Shown here: piece after piece, positions 1-6,994 of the stretch | Layout: each line of letters opens with the position of its first letter | Position numbering within the stretch: position 1 is the first letter of the stretch | Origin: Phycisphaerales bacterium UBA2402 | Lineage (GTDB): Bacteria; Planctomycetota; Phycisphaerae; Phycisphaerales; UBA1924 | Length of the DNA: 8,279 bases | Assembly (NCBI GenBank): GCA_002343715.1 | Contig: DDSA01000276.1 | Span: forward strand, 1-8,279 | Direction of reading: 5' to 3' | Position numbers and translations under genes: made by a program | The notes under the pieces: generated by a model | Databases searched by the model: none | Told to the model about the DNA's origin: nothing | The model's input: the letters and a program-made list of their open reading frames with translations, nothing else

Positions 1-720
1 CCGCTCATCTACGGCCCGCCGGGGCAAGGACAGGCCAACACGAGGTTCGAGTTGCCGGGCGGGGCGCACTACAGAATCCCGCTGGGCTCATACCCGGACA
101 CCGTCTCGCCCTGGGGGATGCTCGATGCGGCGGGGGCAACGAGAGAGCTGCTCGAGTCTGTTATTCAGCCGACGGCCGTTCCTTATCGCATGGTGATGGG
201 GAGCAACTGGGCGTCTTGGTCCGGCGGCGATTTCATCGCCAATGTTGGTGGCACTTTTCCAAGTACAACTTCCTTGTTCTACGGCCTTCGAGTGGCCGCG
301 GGCGTGCCGGCCCCGGGTGGCGCGGCTGTTGTCCTGCTTCTTCTGGTTCGCCTGAGTACGCGGCGACAACGTTCTGCGCTACGACAGCGACCACTATCGT
401 GCCGAGGACCAGCCCGGCGACTACGACACCAATCCCAACTGCCCCTGCCCCGCGGACTACAACGAGGATGGGGGCGTCGATGGGAGCGATGTCGCCGCGT
501 TCTTCATCGCGTGGGAGGGCGGAGAAGCCGACACCAACTGCGATGGCGGCACCGACGGCCGCGATGTCGAGACCTTCTTCATGGCGTGGGAGGCCGGCGA
601 CTGCTGAACATACCGGCGACCGCGAGTAAAAGCCGACCCCCGCGCCGCCGCGGGGTTTTTCTTGCGCCCAGCGCGACCGTGCATCCGGGCTTTGACAGCC
701 GGGAGCGAGCGGAGAGTTGA
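1..720 (+). CDS. FGE-sulfatase-like (SUMF1/EgtB/PvdO fold) domain protein with PEP-CTERM-like tail; 5' end outside window
   Basis: The frame is open from base 1, so the start lies upstream. The stretch PWGMLDAAGATREL (nt 109-150) matches the family pattern 'P.GL.DM.GNV.EW', and YGLRVA (280-297) matches the closing 'GFRVA' of FGE-sulfatase domains. It is followed by VPAPGG (304-321), a hydrophobic run AAVVLLLLV (322-348) and an Arg-rich end RLSTRRQR (349-372). This is the layout of a PEP-CTERM/exosortase sorting signal, so the protein is probably exported and processed. A normal gene would stop just after the arginines. Here the frame stays open to TGA 718-720, through sequence that codes for a dockerin in another frame and through the terminator. 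Residues after about nt 372 are therefore unlikely to be native. No cysteine is visible in the FGE-like part, so formylglycine-generating activity is doubtful; a structural or binding role is more likely. Family assignment is fairly sure; exact function is unknown. Confidence 0.6.
   Translation, partial: PLIYGPPGQGQANTRFELPGGAHYRIPLGSYPDTVSPWGMLDAAGATRELLESVIQPTAVPYRMVMGSNWASWSGGDFIANVGGTFPSTTSLFYGLRVAAGVPAPGGAAVVLLLLVRLSTRRQRSALRQRPLSCRGPARRLRHQSQLPLPRGLQRGWGRRWERCRRVLHRVGGRRSRHQLRWRHRRPRCRDLLHGVGGRRLLNIPATASKSRPPRRRGVFLAPSATVHPGFDSRERAES
356..607 (+). pseudogene. Orphan dockerin-like C-terminus ('GC-type dockerin'), start-less fragment
   Basis: This frame opens after a TGA at 353-355 and runs 83 codons to TGA 605-607. 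It contains no ATG, GTG or TTG start. From nt 362 it reads GDNVLRYDSDHY, then CPCPADYNEDGGVDGSDV (446-499), then a second copy DTNCDGGTDGRDV (530-568). The two calcium-loop-like repeats (DxNxDGxxDGxDV, each followed by FFxAWE) resemble EF-hand/dockerin repeats. The ending AGDC is typical of the dockerin-like C-termini found on exported Phycisphaerales proteins. The domain is probably a cell-surface or complex-anchoring module. It overlaps the FGE-like/PEP-CTERM frame by only a few codons and is out of frame with it. It is therefore the tail of a second gene joined by deletion, a frameshift, or an assembly error. Domain identity is good; whether it is expressed is doubtful. Confidence 0.6.
638..660 (+). 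terminator. Rho-independent terminator of the exported-protein locus
   Basis: A perfect 7-bp GC stem, CCCCGCG (638-644) with CGCGGGG (649-655), closes a 4-base loop and is followed directly by five T (656-660). It lies 30 bases after the dockerin stop codon, which suggests that the dockerin tail was once the end of a transcribed gene. On the minus strand a T run (four T at 627-630 read as complement) follows the stem at a distance, so weak bidirectional action for the convergent HAD gene is possible. Confidence 0.8.
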
Positions 721-772
721 ACTTACCCGGATTCTCTCCGGGACTGCGCGTGCGATGATCCCGGCGGTCCCA

Positions 773-1426
773 TCAGGCCAGCAGCGCAACGACCGTCAGC
801 CCATCGGTCGAATCCATGACCACGTCCGCGGCAATCAGGCGTTCGCGTTGCAGCGTATGAGCCACCGCAACGACTTTCAGCCCCGCCTCCTTCGCCGCGG
901 CGATTCCCTTGTCCGTGTCCTCGATCACCACGCAATCCCTCGGAGTCAGTCCCAGCCTGCGCACCGTCAGCACATACCCAGCGGGATCGGGCTTGGCTTT
1001 GGGAACATCATCCGCGCTCACGATCGTGCGGAAGACCCCTGCAAGCCCCAGCGCTTCGAGCATCAGGTCGATCTCTCGCCGCCTCGCGCCGGAACAGACG
1101 GCGATGGCGGCCCGATCCCTCGCTGCGTGTATCAGCCTCACCGTTCCGGGGTACGCCCGGACATGGCCTTCTCCGATCAGAGTCGCGGCACGCTCCCATT
1201 TGAGCGCGATGAACGAGGCGAACGCGTCCGGATCGACCCCTTGACCCGCCCGGAGGCACAATCGTGCGTACGCATCGGCATCGGCGCTTCCGGCGTAGTC
1301 GTGCATCGTCGGGAGCACCTGCTCAGGAAAACCGGCCTGCCTCGCGGCGGCGTTGAAGGCCTGGAGGTGCATCCCTTCGCTGTCGGCGATAACCCCGTCA
1401 AAGTCGAAGATCACGGCTTTCTTCAT
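773..1426 (-). CDS. HAD-superfamily hydrolase, beta-phosphoglucomutase/phosphatase-like (subfamily IA)
   Basis: This is a 217-residue cytoplasmic protein, the usual size for the family. HAD motif I is DFDGVIADSE at residues 8-17, with nucleophile Asp8 and acid/base Asp10. Motif II Ser/Thr is at CSG (Ser112), the motif III lysine is in PKAKPDP (Lys145), and motif IV is VVIEDTDKG (Glu169/Asp170). A helical cap of the four-helix type lies between residues about 16 and 90. Family members remove phosphate from, or move phosphate within, small sugar phosphates through a phospho-aspartate intermediate. The substrate cannot be read from sequence; phosphoglycolate, sugar phosphate and beta-phosphoglucomutase variants all share these motifs. 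The ATG at 1424-1426 puts motif I at the expected distance from the N-terminus; no Shine-Dalgarno precedes it. The gene is divergent from the GlmU-like gene and convergent with the upstream exported-protein locus. Confidence 0.88.
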   Translation of the reverse strand: MKKAVIFDFDGVIADSEGMHLQAFNAAARQAGFPEQVLPTMHDYAGSADADAYARLCLRAGQGVDPDAFASFIALKWERAATLIGEGHVRAYPGTVRLIHAARDRAAIAVCSGARRREIDLMLEALGLAGVFRTIVSADDVPKAKPDPAGYVLTVRRLGLTPRDCVVIEDTDKGIAAAKEAGLKVVAVAHTLQRERLIAADVVMDSTDGLTVVALLA

Positions 1427-1459
1427 CGCCGCGAGCGTAGCGGTGCACTACAAACAACG

Positions 1460-1488
1460 ATGTTTGCGGCGTGTTCAGACACGGTCAA
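1460..1488 (-). promoter_or_regulatory. Possible sigma70-type promoter for the HAD hydrolase
   Basis: On the minus strand there is TTGACC (complement of 1483-1488), a 17-base spacer, then AAACAT (complement of 1460-1465). The -35 matches consensus at five of six bases; the -10 is weak at three of six. The start of transcription would fall near 1453, about 25 bases before the ATG. The spacer contains a short GTGT/ACAC inverted repeat (1471-1482). This is motif matching only. Confidence 0.3.
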
Positions 1489-1556
1489 GTTGCTCTCTTG
1501 CGGGAGCGATACCCCTTCGCACCGAGCGGAGGATTCACCCCGTACACTGCCGGCGC

Positions 1557-2759
1557 ATGGCGCCATTCTTCGCCTTCGATGACGGCAGGGGCATCCTCGC
1601 TCCGCTGACGGATCTGCGTCCTTCGTTCGACCTGCGCACCGGGGCGATGACGACTCTGGAACGCCTGCAGGCGACGCTGCGCGGGTTCTGCCTCGGGCTT
1701 GTGGTCCCCGATCCGATGGCGAACCTGACCCGAGAGAGGCACGCGGCCCCGGTGAATGCGCCGCCGACACGGGCGGCCCTGTACGTGAACGGCCGAGCGC
1801 CGCTCGCACCGGATTCGGCCGCGATGCTCGAACCGGGACAAGCCATCATCGAGGGCGGCAGCGGAGATCTCGTCGCGGCTCATCTTGATCCCGATCAGGC
1901 CTCGGTATTCGTGCAGGGGAAGTCTCCGCCGCTGACCATCGTGGAATCACTCGACGAACCGACCTTGCTGGCTCGGCCGTGGCACATCCGCGCGTTCCGC
2001 GATCGTTGCATCAGCAAGGACCTCGAGATACTGATTTCTGATCCCGGTAGAGAGCCGCCGCCATCGGTCACGAAGTACGGCGACCACCCCGTGCGGATCG
2101 CCCCATCAGCCCGGGTCTACCCCGGCACGGTGCTCGATCTGGAGGGCGGCCCGATCATGATTGATGAGCACGCCGTTATCAGACCCGGCGCGATCCTCAT
2201 CGGCCCGTGCTACATCGGTCCGCATTCCACCGTGTTGGAGCGTGCGACGATCCGCCCGTACACCAGCATCGGGCCGTGGTGCAAGGTGAACGGTGAGATC
2301 GGCGGCACCATCTTTCAGGGTTATGCGAACAAGGCACACGACGGCTACATCGGGGATGCGTACGTGGGGGAATGGGTCAATCTCGGCGCGGGCACGACCA
2401 CCAGCAATCTGCTCAACACCTACGGAGAGATCATCGCCCGCCCCGCCGCGGGCGTGGGGAATGAGGCGACCGGCCAGCAGTTCCTGGGGCCGGTGATCGG
2501 GGACCACGTGAAGACCGCGATCTGCACCCGCCTCATGACCGGCTCCATCCTGCATACCGGGGGCATGATCGCCTCTACGACCGCAGCGAGCGGGCACGTG
2601 CCCGCGTTCGCATGGATCACCGATGCGGGACGGCGCGCGTACCGGCTTGACAAGTTCGTAGAAGTCATGCGCGCGGCGATGGCCCGGCGAAAACTGGAAC
2701 CGACCGCGGCCTACCTGGAGCGGATCTCCGCGCTCCACAGAGCGTCTGCGGTGACCTAG
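1557..2759 (+). CDS. GlmU-family protein: putative sugar nucleotidyltransferase with left-handed beta-helix acyltransferase domain
   Basis: This is a 400-residue protein. The N-terminal half (about 1-175) begins FAFDDGRGILAPLTDLRPSF, continues with DLRTGAMTTLERL, and contains RPWHIRAFRDRC. This pattern is typical of the alternative-GlmU group of nucleotidyltransferases, which lack the classical GxGTRM pyrophosphorylase loop. From residue about 179 a left-handed beta-helix of hexapeptide repeats runs to about 345. It contains NKAHDGYIGDAYVGEWVNLG and then AGTTTSNL. His261 aligns with the acetyltransferase catalytic His of classical GlmU. The expected role is acyl transfer to a sugar phosphate and activation to an NDP-sugar, probably UDP-GlcNAc for the envelope; the exact substrate is inferred. 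The frame is open upstream of ATG 1557, but that ATG begins the recognisable domain. No Shine-Dalgarno sits at the right distance (a GGAGG is about 24 bases away). It is divergent from the HAD gene and 91 bases before polA on the same strand, so co-transcription with polA is possible. Confidence 0.8.
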   Translation: MAPFFAFDDGRGILAPLTDLRPSFDLRTGAMTTLERLQATLRGFCLGLVVPDPMANLTRERHAAPVNAPPTRAALYVNGRAPLAPDSAAMLEPGQAIIEGGSGDLVAAHLDPDQASVFVQGKSPPLTIVESLDEPTLLARPWHIRAFRDRCISKDLEILISDPGREPPPSVTKYGDHPVRIAPSARVYPGTVLDLEGGPIMIDEHAVIRPGAILIGPCYIGPHSTVLERATIRPYTSIGPWCKVNGEIGGTIFQGYANKAHDGYIGDAYVGEWVNLGAGTTTSNLLNTYGEIIARPAAGVGNEATGQQFLGPVIGDHVKTAICTRLMTGSILHTGGMIASTTAASGHVPAFAWITDAGRRAYRLDKFVEVMRAAMARRKLEPTAAYLERISALHRASAVT

Positions 2760-2850
2760 CCGACCCGGCGCTGCATCCTTTCAGGCGATTTCGCCGTGTA
2801 CCGTCCCGCACCCGTTCGTCCGCTTGGTCCGCTCCCCCAGACGCCCTCAC

Positions 2851-5760
2851 ATGCCAACGCTCTACATCATCGACGGATACGCCGCGTTCTTTCGGTGCTA
2901 CCACGCCATCCGTACGCCGATGAGCAGCCCGGTGACGCGCGAGCCGACAAACATGACGTTCGGCTTTGTGGGCCTGTTGCTCAAACTCCTCAAAGCCGAC
3001 GGGGTCAACCTGATCAAGGCCGGCAAACCGGATTACCTCGCGGTGGCGCTCGACGTGTCCGGCGACAGGGGCACCTTCCGCTCTCAGATCTATCCCGAGT
3101 ACAAGGCGACACGCCCACCACCGCCCGAAGACCTTTTCCAGCAGGTTGACCGGTGCCTGGCGATGCTCCGCGCTCTGGGCGTGCCGATCATCGGCGAGGA
3201 GGGGTTCGAGGCCGACGACGTCATCGCCACCCTCGTCACCAAGTTGCGGGCCAGACACCCGGACCTGGCGATCCGGATGGTGTCGAAGGATAAAGACCTC
3301 AAACAGTTGCTCGAGGGCGAACAGGTCGAACTCTTCGATGTCCACACCGACAACCCCTACAACGAGGCCACCCTCAAGGCCGACACCGGCCTTCGACCCG
3401 ATCAGGTCGTGGACTACCTCACACTCATGGGCGACAACGTCGATAACGTGCCCGGCGTTGAGGGCGTGGGCGAGAAAATCGCATCTCAGTGGGTCCGTGA
3501 TTTCGGTTCGATCGAGGCGCTCATCGCCAACATTCATCGCGTGGGCGGCAAGCGCGCCGAGAATCTTCAAAAGGCGATCCCACGCTTCCCCATCGGCAGG
3601 AAACTGATTACGCTCCGCCGGGACCTGTCCTGCGACCTCGACCTGGATCGTTCCGCGGTGCAGCGTCTGAACCTGAACTCATTGATCCCCATTTTTCGGG
3701 AACTGGGCTTCAATCGGTATCAGGACGAAGTGCGGCAGTTGACGGGGCAGACCGCCCCCCTCAAGGTTGACGCGGCGGACACACAATCTCCGGCAACACG
3801 AAAGACGCAGGTTGCCGACCCTGTCGCCGGCGGGTTGTTCGACAGAGCGGTTGAGAGCGCAGATCCACCCATCCTGAAGCCGCAGTCCGGCGCGTATCGC
3901 GCTGCCTTGACCTCTGGCGATCTGGCCGAATTGGTCAAGGAACTGGAGCACGCCGAGGTCATCAGCCTCGATACCGAAACCACGGCCCTCTCGCCTCACA
4001 GCGCGAAGTTGTGCGGGATCAGTTTTTCAACCGCCCCGGGCACGGGGTGGTACGTGCCGGTCCGGTCGCCCACGCCCGACTCGCACCTGGATGAGCGGAA
4101 AGTGCTCGCCGCGCTGCGGCCGATCATCGAAGATTCGTTGAAGCCCAAGTGCGGCCATAACCTCAAGTTCGACATCAACATTCTTCGTGCCTGCGGAGTG
4201 ACGCTGCGCGGACTGACCGCCCCCGGCGGGTGCGACTCGATGATCGCCAGTTACCTGATCGACGCTTCGCGTTCGTCTCATTCCCTCGATGCGCTGGCCC
4301 TTGCCCTCCTGGGACGCACCAACATTTCCCTCTCACAGCTTGTGGGAAGCGGCAAGGAACGCCGCAGTTTCGATACCGTGCCGGTCGATGCCGCGACGCA
4401 GTACGCCGGTGAAGATGCCGATGTCGCGTTGCAACTACGGGAGGTCATGCGAACGCAACTGCGGGCCATGGACCTGATGCCGCTGGCCGAGGGTGTTGAA
4501 CTGCCGCTCGTCGAAGTCCTGGCGGAACTGGAGTGGAACGGGATCACCGTGGACCCCGCCGAACTCGATCGACAGCGTCATGTACTCACCGGTCAGATTG
4601 ACTCGCTGCAGAAGCAGATCCAGGCCGAGTCCCGCGCTCAACTCGGACGCACCTTCGACCCCGACAGCCCGAAACAACTCGCCGCCGCACTCTTTCACGG
4701 GCGGGATGATGATCCGCCCGGTCTGGGCATCAAAGGCGGCAAACGGACCAAAACCGGATTTTCGACCGATGCGGAAGTCCTTGAAGACCTCGCCGCCAAC
4801 GACACGATCACCACGCCGATCCCTCGCCTCATCCTCGAGTACCGTCAACTCACCAAACTGGTCAATACCTACCTGGTCGCGCTGAAAGATGCGATCCATC
4901 CCAAGACAGGTCGTGTCCATACGAGTTTCAACCAGACCGTCGCGGCGACCGGTCGCCTGGCCAGCAGCGACCCCAATCTCCAGAATATCCCTATCCGCAC
5001 CGAGGTGGGGCGGGCCATCCGTCGGGCCTTTGTCGCGCCGCCGGGCCGGGTGCTCATCACCGCGGATTACTCGCAGATCGAACTGCGGCTGCTGGCTCAC
5101 CTGTCCCGCGATCCGGCGCTGATCGAGGCGTTCGAGAAGGATCAGGACATCCACACCGCGGTCGCGGCTCAGATCCACGGCATTCTTCCCGAGCAAGTGA
5201 CCCGTGAACAGCGGAGCGGGGCCAAGATGGTCAACTTCGGCATCGTCTACGGCATCACCGCGTTCGGCCTGGCCCGCCGGCTGAAGATCGAGCAGGACGC
5301 GGCTGCGAAGATCATCGACGGATACAAGCGCCGGTTCTCCGGCATCACCACGTTCCTGCAGGAGTGTGTCGAACAGGCCCGCGTCAGCGGGTACGTCGAG
5401 ACCATGCTCAAGCGACGCCGACCCATCCCCGACACGGATTCGAGCAATCCATCACGTCGGGCACTGGCCGAGCGTCTGGCGATCAACTCCGTCGTGCAGG
5501 GCAGCGCCGCGGACCTCATCAAGGTCGCCATGGTGAACCTGCACCGGCGCATCACCGCTTCGCGGGGAATCCCTGATGACCCGCTCGCCGATTGCCTCAT
5601 GCTCCTGCAGATCCACGATGAACTCGTCTTTGAGTGTCCGGCGTCCGCCGCGGCGCAGGTGCAAGGGATCGTGGTGACCGAGATGGAGGGAGCGATGAAA
5701 CTCTCCGTCCCGCTGAAGGTGGATGCACACGCAGGAGCCAACTGGTTCGAGGGCAAGTAG
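2851..5760 (+). CDS. polA: DNA polymerase I (5'-3' exonuclease, 3'-5' proofreading exonuclease, polymerase)
   Basis: This 969-residue, full-length protein fills gaps and removes RNA primers in replication and excision repair. The 5' nuclease domain (about 1-290) has YIIDG (Asp8), FEADD (119-123), SKDKDL (145-150) and GDNVDNVPG (194-202). A Pro/Ala/Thr-rich linker follows (about 300-350). The proofreading exonuclease keeps all its metal ligands: DTET (Asp374, Glu376), HNLKFD (Asp441) and YAGED (Tyr518, Asp522), so editing should be active, unlike in Taq or many Gram-positive PolA proteins. The polymerase domain has TGRLASSDPNLQNIP (700-714), motif A DYSQIELR (Asp739), motif B K792-F796-Y800 (KMVNFGIVYG) and motif C QIHDEL (Asp923). 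Phe796 is at the position that discriminates against dideoxynucleotides. The ATG at 2851 places Asp8 correctly; the frame can extend to a TTG at 2824, but this would add only nine unconserved residues. No Shine-Dalgarno is seen. Confidence 0.97.
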   Translation: MPTLYIIDGYAAFFRCYHAIRTPMSSPVTREPTNMTFGFVGLLLKLLKADGVNLIKAGKPDYLAVALDVSGDRGTFRSQIYPEYKATRPPPPEDLFQQVDRCLAMLRALGVPIIGEEGFEADDVIATLVTKLRARHPDLAIRMVSKDKDLKQLLEGEQVELFDVHTDNPYNEATLKADTGLRPDQVVDYLTLMGDNVDNVPGVEGVGEKIASQWVRDFGSIEALIANIHRVGGKRAENLQKAIPRFPIGRKLITLRRDLSCDLDLDRSAVQRLNLNSLIPIFRELGFNRYQDEVRQLTGQTAPLKVDAADTQSPATRKTQVADPVAGGLFDRAVESADPPILKPQSGAYRAALTSGDLAELVKELEHAEVISLDTETTALSPHSAKLCGISFSTAPGTGWYVPVRSPTPDSHLDERKVLAALRPIIEDSLKPKCGHNLKFDINILRACGVTLRGLTAPGGCDSMIASYLIDASRSSHSLDALALALLGRTNISLSQLVGSGKERRSFDTVPVDAATQYAGEDADVALQLREVMRTQLRAMDLMPLAEGVELPLVEVLAELEWNGITVDPAELDRQRHVLTGQIDSLQKQIQAESRAQLGRTFDPDSPKQLAAALFHGRDDDPPGLGIKGGKRTKTGFSTDAEVLEDLAANDTITTPIPRLILEYRQLTKLVNTYLVALKDAIHPKTGRVHTSFNQTVAATGRLASSDPNLQNIPIRTEVGRAIRRAFVAPPGRVLITADYSQIELRLLAHLSRDPALIEAFEKDQDIHTAVAAQIHGILPEQVTREQRSGAKMVNFGIVYGITAFGLARRLKIEQDAAAKIIDGYKRRFSGITTFLQECVEQARVSGYVETMLKRRRPIPDTDSSNPSRRALAERLAINSVVQGSAADLIKVAMVNLHRRITASRGIPDDPLADCLMLLQIHDELVFECPASAAAQVQGIVVTEMEGAMKLSVPLKVDAHAGANWFEGK

Positions 5761-5824
5761 ACACAACGCCGGTTCTCACTTGATACACGGAAGTCCCAAT
5801 GAGCGTCGGCGAGTAACGGTCAGG

Positions 5825-6895
5825 ATGGGGCCGCGATGGATCGTCAACCGCATCGCCGCCTCCCACCCAATACTCTGTGAGTTGAGGCTCCGCGAAGCGT
5901 TGAAACGTACGTTCCCGCGTCGCCTGCGCGGTTTGGCTGTCCCCGGGGCGCAGGTCTCCCTGGCTGTCGGTGACCGTCCCGTCCATACTTGCTGCTTTGG
6001 CTTCGCCCGTTCGGACACACGGGATCCGGTGAATTCACGCACCCGTTGGAGGGCGGGGTCGATCTCCAAGCCAGTAAGCGCGATTATCACTGCATGCCTC
6101 GCGGCACGGAATAGACTCGACCTTGATGATTGCCTTCTCCCGGATGAACTTCCGCCAGGGGTTCCGTCGAACTTGCTGGTCACGGTGCGACAACTGCTCG
6201 CCCACCGCGCCGGACTTCGGACTACCTATTCGCCGCAACTCTCGCTGGACACGCTTCTTGCGACAAACCAACTCGCCATCCGCGGCGAATACGGGACCGG
6301 CTTCATCCCGGAGTTCACGCACGCTCCGGATGCTTCATCGGTGTATAGCGGCGGCGGATACATGTTACTTCAGAATCACCTGGAAAGACGATTCGGTGAC
6401 TTCGCGGCTCTCGCGCGGGAAGTGCTCTTCGACCCGCTCGGGATTCGCACATCTACGTTTCCCCCCGCCGCGCAGCGCGAACCACTCCTCGTCGGGCATG
6501 ATGCCCAAGGACGCCCGTTGGATCCGGTCTGGTCGCCATGTACCGCGGCGAGTGGGCTGGTGACTACGAGTGCTGACCTCGCTGCGATATTCGTGCAAGT
6601 GCTTCGTTGTGCCAGAGGGAAGACAAGTCCCCTCGGCATTCCTGCTCATCTGGCTGCGGAGATCCTCAAACCCACCGCACCCGGGGCATCGTTCACCCTT
6701 GGGCTTCACCTGCATCACGGCACTGACGCAAACGCATTGGGACACGGAGGTTTCTTGCCCGGGCTGCGTTCAGCGGTTACCTTGATTCCTCGGATCATGG
6801 TTGTTGCTGTCGGAGTAACGAACAGCGAATCCGGGTTTGAAGTACTTCGCAACTTTGGCGGCCTGGCTCACGAACTTGCCGCTGCGCATACCTAA
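5825..6895 (+). CDS. Serine hydrolase of the class C beta-lactamase / PBP-like family
   Basis: This protein is 356 residues from ATG 5825. It has the family's active-site signature: SxxK as GSISKPV (Ser79 nucleophile, Lys82 base), YSG at 174-176 within YSGGGYMLLQ (the classical YxN with Gly in place of Asn), and HGG at 307-309 within LGHGGFLPG, which stands in for the KTG triad. The segment VTVRQLLAHRAGL is the usual helix after the first motif. Members are esterases, D-aminopeptidases or peptidoglycan-related enzymes, and few hydrolyse beta-lactams; the substrate here is unknown. No signal peptide or lipobox is evident, so it may be cytoplasmic. An upstream in-frame ATG at 5723 would overlap the end of polA by 38 bases and add 34 residues of low-complexity sequence, so 5825 is preferred, but this is uncertain. 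There is no terminator after polA, so read-through is possible. Codons such as TTA and AGA appear here more readily than in polA, hinting at a different origin. Confidence 0.82.
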   Translation: MGPRWIVNRIAASHPILCELRLREALKRTFPRRLRGLAVPGAQVSLAVGDRPVHTCCFGFARSDTRDPVNSRTRWRAGSISKPVSAIITACLAARNRLDLDDCLLPDELPPGVPSNLLVTVRQLLAHRAGLRTTYSPQLSLDTLLATNQLAIRGEYGTGFIPEFTHAPDASSVYSGGGYMLLQNHLERRFGDFAALAREVLFDPLGIRTSTFPPAAQREPLLVGHDAQGRPLDPVWSPCTAASGLVTTSADLAAIFVQVLRCARGKTSPLGIPAHLAAEILKPTAPGASFTLGLHLHHGTDANALGHGGFLPGLRSAVTLIPRIMVVAVGVTNSESGFEVLRNFGGLAHELAAAHT

Positions 6896-6911
6896 CATAA
6901 TACGCATATTT

Positions 6912-6949
6912 AGCCCTCATTGGCCGTTTTGGATTCACACTGAGGGGCT
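6912..6949. repeat. Imperfect inverted repeat in AT-rich intergenic region
   Basis: AGCCCTCA (6912-6919) pairs with TGAGGGGCT (6941-6949) with one bulged G, around a 21-base loop. It lies just after the hydrolase stop and just before the next promoter. It could be a weak transcription end for the hydrolase gene, but no T run follows on either strand. It may instead be a protein-binding site. Confidence 0.35.
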
Positions 6950-6977
6950 TGAAATAGTCCTCAAACTATTATACCAT
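6949..6977 (+). promoter_or_regulatory. Predicted sigma70-type promoter for the ArsR-methyltransferase gene
   Basis: TTGAAA (6949-6954) is followed by a 17-base spacer and TACCAT (6972-6977), with the -35 matching at five of six bases and the -10 at four of six. The region is much richer in A and T than the genes around it. Transcription would start near 6984, leaving a leader of about 10 bases or less before ATG 6994. Translation is therefore leaderless or nearly so, in keeping with the lack of a Shine-Dalgarno. Confidence 0.5.
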
Positions 6978-6994
6978 ATTTGTGCATATTTGCA
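6953..6994. promoter_or_regulatory. Candidate autoregulatory operator: short palindromes and CATATTT repeats
   Basis: Between the -35 and -10 elements lies an inverted repeat, AATAG (6953-6957) with CTATT (6966-6970). Downstream, CATATTT occurs at 6975-6981 and again at 6985-6991, exactly 10 bases apart, with a third copy upstream at 6905-6911. TGCA-TATT-TGCA (6983-6994) is a 12-base interrupted palindrome that reaches the start codon. ArsR-family proteins bind AT-rich dyads over their own promoters, so this is a plausible operator. That role is inferred from position, not from a known motif match. Confidence 0.4.

Noticed and set aside
726..742. CCCGGA/TCCGGG hairpin as terminator of the HAD gene
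   Set aside because: The stem is perfect (6 bp) but no T run follows on the minus strand, so a terminator call is not supported.
662..1582. 306-codon plus-strand open frame across the HAD gene
   Set aside because: It is the opposite-strand shadow of the HAD hydrolase, whose motifs are unambiguous; the translation is rich in His, Arg and Pro with no recognisable domain.
2106..2738. 210-codon minus-strand open frame inside the GlmU-like gene
   Set aside because: Antisense to conserved hexapeptide repeats; no recognisable protein features.
2760..2850. Promoter for polA in the gap after the GlmU-like gene
   Set aside because: No convincing -35/-10 pair was found; polA may be read from upstream or from a non-consensus promoter.
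2665..3570. 301-codon minus-strand open frame inside polA
   Set aside because: Antisense shadow caused by high GC content; it covers conserved 5' nuclease motifs on the plus strand and shows no domain.
4435..5196. 253-codon minus-strand open frame inside polA
   Set aside because: Shadow of the polymerase domain, with no independent start signal or motif.
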